Positions 48,290 through 59,546 of a stretch of 64,000 bases of DNA are shown piece after piece. The notes below the pieces were generated by a model. The model was not told where the DNA came from. It was given only the letters and a program-made list of their open reading frames with translations, and did no database searches. Source of the DNA: Trichobilharzia regenti. Taxonomy: Eukaryota; Platyhelminthes; Trematoda; Strigeidida; Schistosomatidae. Positions within the stretch are counted from its first letter, which is position 1. Each line of letters starts with the position of its first letter. The stretch covers positions 71,920,887 to 71,984,886 of the forward strand of contig OX235262.1 in assembly GCA_944472135.2 (NCBI GenBank), given 5' to 3'. Made by a program: the position numbers and the translations under genes.

Positions 48290-48560
48290 ATTCGTGATTT
48301 GGCGCAACTGGCATCAACCAATGTCATCGGCGGGAAATCCATCCTCACACCTGGATGGATGGACCTCACTGGTCACAGCTTCTCACCAGAACTCCACGAA
48401 ACTCCGTCCTATAGGAACTCATGTCCCATTGAATCGGTTCTAGTAGCTTGATCGACTACAAGCTGGCTCGCCTTGTAACCAGAAGGCCCTGGATTCGAAC
48501 CCTGAAAATGAGTGCTTAGCGCTGAAAAGTACAAAACCAGGGCGAGGAAATAGCTGTCCT
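48290..48560 (+). mobile_element. SINE at the A/B unit boundary
   Basis: 5' extension (ACTGGCATCAACCAATGTCA), tRNA-like head damaged at the A box, B box GATTCGAACC. Confidence 0.55.
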
Positions 48561-48772
48561 ATATATTAGAGTAGACACATGGATGAGGGTCTAATTGACA
48601 GGTAAATATTTCTTCACTCAATCTTTTTGTCTTCTCAGGACTTTTACCCTGAATCCAATGAATTTATCGGTAAGCTGTAACATCAGCTGATATATATGGA
48701 ATTTCGACTGAAAGTGACCAGACTTCTCCTTAAAATAACCGTGGAACTCCCAGTAGCCACTGAAGTACTTGA

Positions 48773-50746
48773 TTATTATTTATTTATTATTGTATCCTTT
48801 AGTTCCTAGAGGAACATAGGGCTTCAGCTGCGCACCTCCATTGCCTTCGGTTTTCTGACAACTTTTTCACCCTGCTCCAGGTCTGTCCACATGCTTTCAT
48901 CTCCTCCTCGCATGATCTCCTCCAAGTCACCCTTGGACGACCAACTCGCCGCCTCCCTTTCGGGTTCCATTCGAGCAATGGCTTGTCTAGTGATGTCACT
49001 TGATGGTTTCCTCAGCGTATGGCCAATCCATCTCCATTTCTTTCTGCCTATTTGTTTCACAATCGGTTCCTGATTGGTTCGCTCCCAGAGATCCCTGTTG
49101 CTGATCTTTTCTGGCCATCTGATCTTGAGTATTGAGCGGAGACAGCTGTTAATGAAGGTTTGGAGTTTGTTTGAGATGCTCTTTATGACTCGCCAAGTCT
49201 CTGATCCGTATAGTAGCACTGACTTCACATTAGAGTTGAAAATCCGGATCTTATTTTTGATGCTGAGTGCTGTTGACCTCCACACAGATTTGAGAGTAAT
49301 GAAAGCTTGTCTTGCTTTTCCGATTCTGGCTTTGATGTCCTCGTCAGTTCCGCCTGTAGTTGAGACGATGCTTCCCAGGTAGGTGAAGGAGGTTGTTTCT
49401 TTCAGGTTCTTCCCACTTATGCTGATTGTTGTCTGTTGTTGTTGTTGCTGTTGATGTTGGCTAGGAATCTTCATCATCTCTGTTTTTTCTATGTTCACGT
49501 GAAGTCCTATCTTTGATGCTTCTTCTGCCAACTTGTTACTTTTCACTTGCATATCTTCCAGTTTATGGGAAATCAGACATATATCATCGGCGAAATCCAG
49601 ATCCTCCAAGTCTTTTGTGTCAGTCCATTTTATGCCTGTTCCCTCGTTGGTTGCCGTTGTCTGTCGCATTATCCAATCAATTGCAATCAGGAAGATCATT
49701 GGTGATAGTAGACAGCCTTGCCTCACTCCCGTCCTCACTTCGAAGGCTTCCGTAAGTTTCCCGTTGTGGATTACTTGGCATGCAGCATTGTCGTATAACT
49801 GTTGGATGAGATGTATAATTGTCGATGGGACCCCGTAGTAGCGAAGTAGTTTCCAAATGACCTCTCGATCGACGCTGTCGAAGGCCTTTTCAAAGTCGAT
49901 GAAGTTGAGATAGAGAGGTGACTGCCATTCCAAGCTTTGTTCAATGATGATCCGTAGAGTGGCGATTTGATCAATACATGATTTGTTTCTCCTGAATCCG
50001 GCCTGTTCCGGACGAAGTTTTTCATCTAGGGCTTGTTTGATTCTCTCCAGGATGATGCGACTTAGTATCTTGCTTGGAATGGACAGAAGCATAATTCCAC
50101 GCCAGTTTTTACATTGACTTAAGTCTCCTTTCTTTGGAAGTTTGAATAAGTATCCGTTCTTCCAATCCTCGGGTACTTTGCCCTCTTTCCACACCTTCTC
50201 CAGCAGTGGCGTCATCAAGTCCGCTGTTGTCTCTGGGTCTATTTTCAAAGCTTCTGCTGGGATTCCATCTGGTCCCGGTGTTTTCCCAGCTTTAAGCATC
50301 TTGATTGCATTCAGGACTTCTGATTTCGTCGGGGGGTCAGTGTTCACTGGTAGTTCTGCTTCCGTTGTTGGTATTGCTGGACGTGTTGTAGGTGGCGGAC
50401 GATTTAGAAGTCTTTTGAAGTGTTCAGCCCAGTGCTTTCTCTGTTCCACCTCTTTGGTGATTGACTTTCCATTGTCGTCCTTTATTGGCTTAATCTGTGT
50501 CGAACGTTTGCCCGAAAGGTGCCTAGTTGTTTGGTAGAGTGTGGCGAGGTCTCCTTTGCCTGCAGCTTGTTCTGCTTCGTTTGCCATGGTTTCATAATAT
50601 TTTCTTTTGTCTTCCCTGGCACTCTTCTTCACTCTTTTGTTCAGTGTATTGTAGCTTGCATTCAGCTCCTGTTTTTGTTGCTCGTCAGTGCACTGGATAA
50701 TCTTTTGTTTCACTATCCTTCTCTCTTCTATTAGTTTCCAAGTGTC
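48773..50746 (-). mobile_element. RTE-type retrotransposon copy RTE-1b at the A/B unit junction
   Basis: A minus-strand, 5'-truncated insertion with its AAT-rich 3' tail at 48773-48795. Comparison with unit C shows that about 24 bp of target (around 58159-58182) are missing at the insertion, and no target duplication is seen. It is therefore younger than the unit duplication. Confidence 0.85.
48824..50746 (-). CDS. RTE reverse transcriptase, 5'-truncated (RTE-1b)
   Basis: Nearly identical to the protein at 31085-33265, with the same RT motifs including AGFRRNKSC, FDSVDRE, GVRQGCLLSP and FADD. The frame starts in flanking unit sequence: the first seven residues (MKLPFSS, 50747-50767) are host DNA fused to the truncated end at DTWKLIEER. 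A 4-bp insertion near 48975 (different from the one in RTE-1a) shifts the C-terminus. The ancestral ending WNPKGRRRVGRPRVTWRR continues in the frame that ends at 48799. It is not functional on its own. Confidence 0.82.
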   Translation of the reverse strand, partial: DTWKLIEERRIVKQKIIQCTDEQQKQELNASYNTLNKRVKKSAREDKRKYYETMANEAEQAAGKGDLATLYQTTRHLSGKRSTQIKPIKDDNGKSITKEVEQRKHWAEHFKRLLNRPPPTTRPAIPTTEAELPVNTDPPTKSEVLNAIKMLKAGKTPGPDGIPAEALKIDPETTADLMTPLLEKVWKEGKVPEDWKNGYLFKLPKKGDLSQCKNWRGIMLLSIPSKILSRIILERIKQALDEKLRPEQAGFRRNKSCIDQIATLRIIIEQSLEWQSPLYLNFIDFEKAFDSVDREVIWKLLRYYGVPSTIIHLIQQLYDNAACQVIHNGKLTEAFEVRTGVRQGCLLSPMIFLIAIDWIMRQTTATNEGTGIKWTDTKDLEDLDFADDICLISHKLEDMQVKSNKLAEEASKIGLHVNIEKTEMMKIPSQHQQQQQQQTTISISGKNLKETTSFTYLGSIVSTTGGTDEDIKARIGKARQAFITLKSVWRSTALSIKNKIRIFNSNVKSVLLYGSETWRVIKSISNKLQTFINSCLRSILKIRWPEKISNRDLWERTNQEPIVKQIGRKKWRWIGHTLRKPSSDITRQAIARMEPEREAASWSSKGDLEEIMRGGDESMWTDLEQGEKVVRKPKAMEVRS

Positions 50747-51151
50747 AGAGGAGAAAGGCAGTTTCAACTGAAAATAAACAATTTAAGTAGAAAATATCCC
50801 CCTGAAATTACTGTTCTCCTCTTCTTTTATGAGCAGAATTTCAACACAATAGTTCGGCTGAAACAAACTCTCTGAGCTGAGTGGAACTCGATACATCACA
50901 GGCGAATTCGGACAAAAACGAGCGAATCGGACGTCGGGTGTGTCATTCTGGCCGGCGAGCTCTACTAGTTGATCTCAGTGGTATACAAATACTCATTCCA
51001 ACTAACCATTGGTGTATAATTTTACACAAAATGTTACTTGTATATAAACTTGTATTTCACTTCGGTACAGTAAGATGACAGGACAATGTACCGTTTACAA
51101 GCAGTCAAACGTTTAGGATTTTAAGAACAATTTTCATAACTGAGTCCAGCT

Positions 51152-51157
51152 TTTATT
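51152..51157 (-). promoter_or_regulatory. Polyadenylation signal AATAAA after exon d, copy B
   Basis: This is the same hexamer and context as copy C, kept in the duplicate, so transcripts could also end here. Confidence 0.45.
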
Positions 51158-51264
51158 GTCAAAAAAGAGAGTGGAGAATACAAACAGAGCAAAATATCAT
51201 CATGATCTTGACAGTTGAGAATAGACACTTTGTCAATTAAGGCGGTTTGAAAGAAAGTATATAA

Positions 51265-51521
51265 TTAATTCTTATCTTCGATTATTGGTGCTTCAACGAC
51301 CAACGTAGCACCAGATATCTGAACAGAGAGACAGGATTGATCCACCACCTCTGTAATTTCGAAGGATTTTTTGAATTCAACAAAATCACCAGGTGACTGT
51401 TTCTCGTCATATCGTCCAGTAACTATAATCCGATTCGGCTCAAACTTTACGCTAATCTGTTCCTTTTTGAACACTGGATCCACTGACATTTCAATATGTA
51501 TTATTGCAGTGTCATGTAAAT
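51265..51521 (-). CDS. Duplicate of p40-like terminal exon d, copy B
   Basis: By eye, this is identical in nucleotide sequence to exon d at 58682-58938, including the acceptor, stop codon and downstream AATAAA. It sits about 7.42 kb further along the minus strand in the second tandem unit. The exon c immediately upstream of it (56879-57010) is out of phase, so the exon could only contribute to an in-frame product if spliced from the intact exon c at 61.7 kb, skipping copy C. It is either an alternative terminal exon or silent duplicate sequence. The open frame is intact, so decay has not begun or is erased by conversion. Confidence 0.6.
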
Positions 51522-51819
51522 CTGAGAAAATATTGAAAGAACAAAAATTAATTTGAATTTTAGAAATGATTTAGAGAGGGCAAAGTAAAATCAGTATAAA
51601 GATATTATATGCATAAAAGGTTTGTCGACAAAAACGTCAAGAAAGAAATCGTCTCCAGGTAAATCACGGTGCTGAAGAAGAAACTTTTGCTGAGGTTATT
51701 TAATGTCATTCATCTAATTGTATGAAACGCTCTTTTTATTCAGACGGCTTCAATTTAGGATTTACCAGCCGAAATATGATTTGAGCATGCATCAAGGATA
51801 AACTATCGCTTATATCCGC

Positions 51820-52115
51820 CTCTATATGCATATATTCATCCACATGCTCGTGTGGAGCTGATTACAATGGACGTGGTAAACCTGTTCTCCGTAAACGTGT
51901 AGCTGAACACTACCCGGTTTGGTTAATGAAAGGCGAGCATAGGACGACAAAGTCTTCAATTTATGAACACCTTCTGTAGTCAGGTCATTCAGCCCCATGT
52001 GATTTATTCTTTAAAGTTATCTATAGGACTAAATCCAATCATTCCGAAAGCTTACGTATTCTCTAATTATGCATAGTCAAAGCTCTGGCTATACATGGAC
52101 AAAAGCCTTAATTTA
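51820..52115 (+). mobile_element. Penelope-like GIY-YIG fragment, unit B
   Basis: Tandem copy of the fragment at 40085-40380 with the same stop. Confidence 0.57.
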
Positions 52116-52129
52116 ATTGAATTTGAGAT

Positions 52130-52710
52130 TTTCGCGTCGATTGATTGGACCGAAGTGCTCGGTCTCAGGTTGACATGTCGGCTTCTTGTGCAGATGCTTC
52201 AACAGTGTCCGGGCATTTATTTAGTATTTAATTAGTTGATGGTGACTAGCAATGGAATCCAGGGTGCGCATTTTATTCTATTCGGGACTCGTCAACTGGA
52301 TGTACCTGCATTTCTCAGTGACTGATGATGTTCCGCTGCTAGTCACCATCCGTCCACCAATTAAATACTGACTAAATGCCCAGACATCGTCGAAGCATCT
52401 GCACAAGAAGCCGACATGTCAACCTGAGACTGAGAACTTCGGCGAAATCAATCGACGGGAAAAATCTAAAATTGAATTAAATAGTTAATATGACCCGTTG
52501 CACAAGAGGTGGCGGTCGTGGCCCAAGTGGTCTAGTGGATAACGCTTTGGCGTTTGAAACTATGGGTACTGGGTTCGAACTTCGGTGGGAACATCATCAC
52601 TCACTGAGAAATGCAGGTACATCCAGATGAGAAGTCCCAAATAGGACAGCGGAAATGTGCATCCTGGATTCCACTGCTAGTCACCATCCACCAATTAAAA
52701 GCCTAAATTA
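52130..52710 (+). mobile_element. Head-to-head hammerhead SINE cluster, unit B
   Basis: Tandem copy of the cluster in unit A with the same truncations and the same degenerated ribozyme core. Confidence 0.72.
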
Positions 52711-52787
52711 TGTATTCAAAAATGTTTTGTCAAACTCTTTTCTTTATCTTGGTCATAGTAACATTCTTTATATTATTCTATTTTACC

Positions 52788-53111
52788 AAATAAAGTATAA
52801 TTATATTTCAATAGTTTACACACAATTATAAGTTTTGTTATTGTATTCAGAATACAATTACATGAATGAACGTGGAATAAAATTATGAATACAAAAAACA
52901 TGAATGAACAAAAAAAATAATGAATTATTTAAATGAATACAAATCATAAATGTGTGAACAAAACAATTCCAACAGTGGTGTGAACACGGGAAGTAATTTT
53001 GCTCGAAATATTACCAATAACAAAACTTATTATTGTGTGTAAACTATTGAAATATAATAATACTTTATTTGATCTAATCTACAATGCTCAAACTTTTCAC
53101 AGATATTAATC
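52788..53111. mobile_element. Non-autonomous insert with terminal inverted repeats, unit B
   Basis: Tandem copy of the unit C insert, with repeats at 52788-52843 and 53015-53070. Confidence 0.62.
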
Positions 53112-53224
53112 TACTTTACCACTTGAATTCACTCGATTTCACTTCATCTTCACCGTCTTTACTGTTATCATCATCACACTGTCAATATTTTAGACAACAC
53201 TTGACCTACAATTTCAAAATCGCT

Positions 53225-56200
53225 GGAATCGAGGAAGTGAAATGACGCAGGCTGGTGAAAGCCTTCAGGAAGTCAGTCAGCCGATGTGCCTTCTTTCGAT
53301 GAAAGCAAAAATAAGGATGTGGACGTGGAATGTTTGTACATTATGCGAAAGTGGTAAGGCTACTTAAGTAGCCGCTGAAATGAGAAGATATGAAATAGAA
53401 GTGTTGGGAATCTGCGAGAGCAGATAGTACGGATGTGGAAGGTGCCAACTACCGACTGGAAAGACGATAATCTATTCCGGTCACCCAGAGGACAACCACA
53501 AGCACACCGAGGGAGTGGTCATCATGATGTCACCAACATCAGCCAAAGTTCTCATGCGATGGGAACCAATCTCCTCCAGGATAATGACAGCCTGGTCAAA
53601 CTCAAAAGGAAGGAAGCTTACAATCACTCAATGCGCCTACAAACGTCTCAGAACAGGAAAAGAAGGAGGCTTTCTACAGACAACTTCAAACAGTAATGGA
53701 CAACGTCCCAAACGGCGATATCAAAATTCTGGAGGGTGATATGAATGCGAGACTGGGAGGAGACAATACAGGAAGAGAACTCACCATGGGTCGCGACGCC
53801 CTCGATGAAATGAACGACAATGGTGAACTCTTCTCAGACTTCTGCGCCTTCAATGATTTGGTGGTTGGCGGCAGTGTGTTCAAACACAAGGCTATACACA
53901 AGGCGACATGGATCTCACCAGATGGACACATCAACAGCCAGATAGATATCAATTCAATCTCAATAAAGTGGAGACGGAGCCTACTGGACACAAGGTCGAG
54001 AAGAGGAGCAGATATGGGTTCAGACCACTATCTAGTACAAGAGACTTTCGAGGTAAAGCTAAAAGCCTTGAGGATAGTTGAGGATATGCCACTATGTAAG
54101 TTCAACGCTTAAAAACTAAAGGACACAACCACAAAAGACACTTTCACTGCAACTGTCAGAGCAAAGCAGGAAGCACTGCGTGACATCACGGAAGAATCAT
54201 GCATGGAAGACCACCGAAACTCTCTGAAGGTGATATTCAACGAAACGTGTTCAATGGTTTTAGGAAGAAAGAAGAGACAAGACAAGGAATGTCTCTCAAC
54301 GGACACTTGGGAGCTAATAGAAGTGAGGAGAATGGTGAAAGAGAAAATGATTCAGTGCAAAGACGGACAAGAGAAGGAGACGCTGAGCTCAACCTATACA
54401 GCACTGGACCAAGAAGTGAAGAAGAGTGCTAAGAAGGACAAAAGGCAATTCTACGACAACCTGGCATTGAAGCTGAAAAAGCAGCAGGAAAAATGGACCT
54501 GAGGACATCATATCAGATATTTTTTTCTCCACGTCCCCAGTGGGAGATAGGGTTTCAAGCTAGAGGCTTGAAGTTTCTGTAGCAGCGTTTATTTTTACAG
54601 GATGGAGTTGCTAGCCTCATGCCCAACCTTTCCTCTTCACCAGCTTTACCTCTTGCTAAGTGAGGTAAAGGAGTGCGTCTGTGGCCGGGGATCGAACCCC
54701 GGAGTGTGTGCATGGTCGGCGAGCGTCCTAACCGCTGTGCCACCGACGCACATTATATCAGATAACCAAGTCTCTATCCGGGAAGAGATCAACAAAAGTG
54801 AAACCTGTAAAAGACAGTCAAGGGAACCTATTCACCAAGGAAGAAAAACAGATTAAACAATGGGCAGATCACTTCAAAGGACTCTTGAACCGACCACCAC
54901 CCGCAACTCGTCCAGAAACACCAACAACAGCACCTACACAACTGCAAGTTGACACCAATCCTCCAACGAGAGCTGAAGTCTTGAAGGCAATCAAGCTTCT
55001 GAAAGCTGGAAAAGCAGCTGGACCAGATGAAATACCTCCTGAAGCACTGAAAGCGGACCCAGAGACTACGGCAGACATGCTGACCCCAATATTGCAAAAG
55101 GTCTGGAAGGAGGGAAAGGTGCTTACTGACTGGAGGAAAGGTTACCTCGTGAAACTACCAAAGAAGGGCGACTTACGCCTCACTCTGCAAGAACTGGCGA
55201 GGAATCATGCTCCTGCCAACGCCAAGTAAAATCCTGAGTCGCATCATCCTGGAGAGAGTAAACGACGCACTGGATACAGAATTCCGACCAGAAAAAGCTG
55301 GCTGCATTCAGGAAAGGCAAATCATGTACTGACCAAATTGCAACTCTACGCATCATCATCACAGAACAAAGCATGGAATGCCCATCAAACCTCTACCTCA
55401 ACTTCATCGACTATGAGAAGGCCTTCGCCAGCGTTGATCGTGAAGTAATTTGGAAACTACTCGAGTACTACGGCGTACCCCAAATATTCATCAACCTCAT
55501 TCAACAGCTAGCTGTACGACAACGGCACATGTCAAGTGATCCACAACGGAAAACTCGGCGAGGCGTTCGGAGTAAACACAGGAGTCAGACAAGGCTGTTT
55601 ATTATCTATCACCAATGATATTCCTAATTGTAGTGGACTGACTGGATTATGCGTCAGACATTGGGAAACGAGCAGATAGGGATATCCTGGACCGACGTGA
55701 AGGGACTAGAAGACCTAGATTTCATGCGTGGATGATTTATGTTTGATGTCACACAAAACCGAAGACTTACAAGCGAAAACAGACAAACTGGTCGAAGAAG
55801 CAGCCGGCGAAGACAGGACTCCAAGTGAACATAGACAAGACGGAGTGATGAAAATAAAACCAACCAACAACAACAACAGTAACATCCAGCGCCAATCACC
55901 ATCAACGGGAGGGATTTGAAAGAGGCTACTTCATTCACTTACTTACCTAGGGAGCATTGTCTGAACTACAGGCAGTCGAAACGGACGAGGATGTCAGATC
56001 GAGCGAGAATCGGGAAGGCGAGAAACACATTCACTAACCTGAAACCAATCTGGAAATCTTCGTCACTCAGCATCAACAATAAAAATCGGTCGGATTTTCA
56101 ATACAAACGTCAAGTCAGTCAGTTCTTCTATACGGGTCTGATCAGAAAGTTGGTGGGCGGGTCACAATGAACATTTCCAACGGGCTATCGCAGATCTTTA

Positions 56201-56600
56201 TCAATAAGAACTGTCTTCGCTCTGTACTGAAGATCAGATGGCCAGGCCGGAAAGAATCACTAACAAGAAACTATGGCTGGGAAGAAACAAAACAAGAACC
56301 ATTCGCCAACCAACAAATATGCAGGCGAAAGTGGAGATGGATTGGACACTCACTGAGGAAGCCGCTAAGTGACATCGCGCGTCAAGCCATCACTCGAGTG
56401 GAAACCGCAAGGGAAGCGGCGAGTGGGTCGTCGGCGCAAGGGTGACATTTAGGTGATCATGTGAAGAGGAGTTGAGACAGTATGGACTAACATGGATGCA
56501 GGTGAAAAGTACAGCACAAGGAAGACAGAAGCAAGTGGAGACGATTATTTGAAGCCCTATGTTCCACTACGAACCCAAGGGAACAATAATAATAATAAAT
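53225..56600 (+). mobile_element. RTE-2 retrotransposon, near full length but frameshifted, unit B
   Basis: Unit B copy of the element at 43838-47214 with the same nested SINE and most of the same frameshifts. The central part (54798-55229) stays open longer than in A: DEIPPEALKADPETTADMLTPILQ reads through where unit A has lost bases. The 5' end (TWNVCTL, near 53330) is also closer to unit C than to A. Confidence 0.83.
54520..54754 (-). mobile_element. tRNA-derived SINE nested in RTE-2, unit B
   Basis: Same insertion as in unit A, with ATATCAGATA at 54510-54519 and 54755-54764. It was therefore copied with the unit rather than inserted independently. Confidence 0.85.
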
Positions 56601-56878
56601 ATACGCCAGTTCACATATTCAATAACCTTTAAAAGTTTTGCCATTGATCCAGTTCAACTCTACCCCCTTAACCCATCATTTTACTTATCTTTATTCTTAT
56701 CATATGCGCGATATTGATTGAGCAGTTTCTAGTGCCCCTTAATGCCTTCTTTTGGCGTAATAGAAATACGACCGTACAGCCTGAAAATGAAGTCGCCGAA
56801 ATGAGAGAGATATTTCTTCGCTGAACAAAACCAACTGTGTCTTTCCTTATACATAAATAGCCTAACGTTTATACTTAC

Positions 56879-57010
56879 CTTTCACAAGAGAAGGATGTGA
56901 TACGCATGCAGTATTCATTATATTTCCTGATTTCAGTAGTCTGAATATGTCCCAAAGATGAGTTTAATTTGTCCTTGATGGTTTGATCTGGATCCTCAAA
57001 TTTTAAAATT
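56879..57010 (-). pseudogene. Decayed exon c of the p40-like gene, unit B
   Basis: The segment retains the DPDQTIKDKLNSS core, an acceptor (minus strand CCAATAG) and a GTAAG donor. However, the 132-bp exon differs in length from intact exon c (145 bp) by indels at both ends. Entered in phase 0 it meets TGA at its fifth codon. The one open reading of the whole segment leaves in phase 2, whereas exon d needs phase 1. I therefore call it a pseudo-exon. An unspliced frame that starts at 57102 reads a hydrophobic stretch directly into this segment, but the same frame is broken in unit A by a one-base deletion. Confidence 0.6.
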
Positions 57011-57669
57011 CTATTGGAAAATAAATAAAGAGTTAGCATAAACAAAACAATGGTGATTAGACAGTGAAACCTGACACGCATAAACTCTTTTGAATTCACC
57101 ATAATCTCGTCATTTGTTTCCTCTAAATGTTTATTTTCCAGATTTTGAGGAAAAAGATGTTTTGTAGTGAAGCCAATGTGTCCAAAATATTCATTTTGTT
57201 TTTATAGTACAGAGATGCTTATATTTTCCCCAACCCACCCAACACACATTTGAATCCCACTGGTTGTTAAATGGTCTAACTTATCAAATGTAGGTCACTG
57301 AAATCAAGGTCATCTAAGTCTACATATATATATTGAAATACTGTCAAGTTTATTTCGCTATTGAGTTGAAAGTTTGCTTTCTTCCTTTCTTGCGTCGTTC
57401 GCCAGTGTGGTAGTGTGTCGTTGTAGGTTTCATTGAGAATAGTGATTAGGAAAGTAGACACGTAAATAACGTGACGAATGCTACTGTGAGATTTATCAGT
57501 AGCATAGATATAAAGAGACACTCATTGACATAGAAACATCAAATAGCGGAGGAGATAGAGAGATTTGACGTCAAAGAGAGGAAATGAACCAGTATTTTGG
57601 CAAAACATGGAAGACACGAATAGAAGACAAAGAAACACATTATGAAGGGTGGGAGGTAGCACAACACGA

Positions 57670-57945
57670 CCTACTAATTCGTGATTTGGCGCAACTGGCA
57701 TCAACCAATGTCATCGGTGGGAAATCCATCCTCACACCTGGATGGATGGACCTCACTGGTCACAGCTTCTCACCAGAACTCCACGAAACTCCGTCCTATA
57801 GGAACTCATGTCCCATTGAATCCGTTCTAGTAGCTTGATCGACTACAAGCTGGCTCGCCTTGTAACCAGAAGGCCCTGGGTTCGAACCCTGAAAATGGGT
57901 GCTTAACGCTGAAAAGTACAAAACCAGGTGGAGGAAATAGCTGTC
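57670..57945 (+). mobile_element. SINE at the B/C unit boundary
   Basis: Copy of the SINE at 48290-48560; the B box reads GGTTCGAACC, closer to consensus. Confidence 0.55.
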
Positions 57946-58568
57946 CTATATATTAGAGTAGACACATGGATGAGGGTCTAATTGACAGGTAAATATTTCT
58001 TCACTCAATCTTTTTGTCTTCTCAGGACTTTTACCCTGAATCCAATGAATTTATCGGCAAGCTTTAACATCAGCTGATATATATGGAACTTCGACTGAAA
58101 GTGACCAGACTTCTACTTAAAATAACCGTGGAAGTCCCAGTAGCCACTGAAGTACTTGAAATCAGCATTAAATAAATCTATGTCAGAAGAGAAAGGCAGT
58201 TTCAACTGAAATTAAACAATTTTAGTAGAAAATATCCCCCTGAAATTACTGTTCTCCTCTTCTTTCATGAGCAGAATTTCAACACAATAGTTCAGCTGAA
58301 ACAAACTCTCTGAGCTGAGTGAAATCAGTCCCAAACGAGCGAATTCGTCGTCCGGTGTGTCGATCTGGCCAGCGAGCTCTACTAGTTGATCTCAGTGGTA
58401 TACAAATACTCATTCCAACTAACCATTGGTGTATAATTTTACACAAAATGTTACTTGTATATAAACTTGTATTTCACTTCGGTACAGTAAGATGACAGGA
58501 CAATGTACCGTTTACAAGCAGTCAAACGTTTAGGATTTTAAGAACAATTTTCATAACTGAGTCCAGCT

Positions 58569-58574
58569 TTTATT
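58569..58574 (-). promoter_or_regulatory. Polyadenylation signal AATAAA after exon d, copy C
   Basis: The minus strand reads AATAAA about 110 bp beyond the stop codon, a normal distance for the hexamer of a terminal exon. Confidence 0.5.
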
Positions 58575-58681
58575 GTCAAAAAAGAGAGTGGAGAATACAA
58601 ACAGAGCAAAATATCATCATGATCTTGACAGTTGAGAATAGACACTTTGTCAATTAAGGCGGTTTGAAAGAAAGTATATAA

Positions 58682-58938
58682 TTAATTCTTATCTTCGATT
58701 ATTGGTGCTTCAACGACCAACGTAGCACCAGATATCTGAACAGAGAGACAGGATTGATCCACCACCTCTGTAATTTCGAAGGATTTTTTGAATTCAACAA
58801 AATCACCAGGTGACTGTTTCTCGTCATATCGTCCAGTAACTATAATCCGATTCGGCTCAAACTTTACGCTAATCTGTTCCTTTTTGAACACTGGATCCAC
58901 TGACATTTCAATATGTATTATTGCAGTGTCATGTAAAT
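58682..58938 (-). CDS. p40-like gene 2, terminal exon d (C-terminal alpha-crystallin domain), copy C
   Basis: The terminal exon is 257 bp with a phase-1 acceptor (TTTTCTCAG) and encodes the last 85 residues to a stop. Seen motifs are a V-hydrophobic strand (ISVKFEPNRIIVTGRYDEK), an acidic/aromatic loop (FVEFKKSFEI) and a C-terminal GATLVVEAP strand, as in the second half of HSP20 domains. HSP20 proteins are ATP-independent chaperones that hold unfolding clients; in schistosomes p40 is an abundant egg antigen. The phase matches exon c upstream, so this is the exon copy most likely used in the mature mRNA. An AATAAA lies about 110 bp past the stop. The methionine early in the exon is internal: ten in-frame residues precede it up to the acceptor. 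Confidence 0.8.
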
Positions 58939-59236
58939 CTGAGAAAATATTGAAAGAACAAAAATTAATTTGAATTTTAGAAATGATTTAGAGAGGGCAA
59001 AGTAAAATCAGTATAAAGATATTATATGCATAAAAGGTTTGTCGACAAAAACGTCAAGAAAGAAATCGTCTCCAGGTAAATCACGGTGCTGAAGAAGAAA
59101 CTTTTGCTGAGGTTATTTAATGTCATTCATCTAATTGTATGAAACGCTCTTTTTATTCAGACGGCTTCAATTTAGGATTTACCAGCCGAAATATGATTTG
59201 AGCATGCATCAAGGATAAACTATCGCTTATATCCGC

Positions 59237-59532
59237 CTCTATATGCATATATTCATCCACATGCTCGTGTGGAGCTGATTACAATGGACGTGGTAAACCT
59301 GTTCTCCGTAAACGTGTAGCTGAACACTACCCGGTTTGGTTAATGAAAGGCGAGCATAGGACGACAAAGTTTTCAATTTATGAACACCTTCTGTAGTCAG
59401 GTCATTCAGCCCCATGTGATTTATTCTTTAAAGTTATCTATAGGACTAAATCCAATCATTCCGAAAGCTTACGTATTCTCTAATTATGCATAGTCAAAGC
59501 TCTGGCTATACATGGACAAAAGCCTTAATTTA
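59237..59532 (+). mobile_element. Penelope-like GIY-YIG fragment, unit C
   Basis: Tandem copy of the fragment in units A and B, lying antisense in the c-d intron. Confidence 0.57.
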
Positions 59533-59546
59533 ATTGAATTTGAGAT

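Larger units (their letters stand above)
38804..48568. repeat. Tandem unit A of the p40-like terminal-exon array
   Basis: Bounded by the marker GAGTAGACACATGGATGAGG, which recurs near 38803, 48569 and 57956. In plus order it holds terminal exon d, a Penelope C-terminal fragment, a palindromic SINE, a terminal-inverted-repeat insert, the private Penelope insertion 41305-43639, an RTE-2 copy with a nested SINE, and relic exon c. The SINE-like left flank (about 38540-39090) is a more diverged copy of the segments at 48260-48770 and 57640-58190. Unit edges are set by the marker and are conventional. Confidence 0.8.
48569..57955. repeat. Tandem unit B of the p40-like terminal-exon array
   Basis: Same content and order as unit A without the Penelope insertion. 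A 5'-truncated RTE (48773-50746) has entered the left flank. Exon d repeats at an offset of 7417 bp from unit C. Identity to A and C is very high by eye, with scattered substitutions and small indels. Confidence 0.8.

Noticed and set aside
49142..50734. Plus-strand open frames over the RTE at 48.8-50.7 kb and minus-strand frames over 31.5-33.2 kb
   Set aside because: They are antisense shadows of the RT coding sequence.
51371..51556. Plus-strand 61-codon frames opposite exon d (also 39636 and 58788)
   Set aside because: Antisense to the crystallin exon and identical only because the exon is duplicated.
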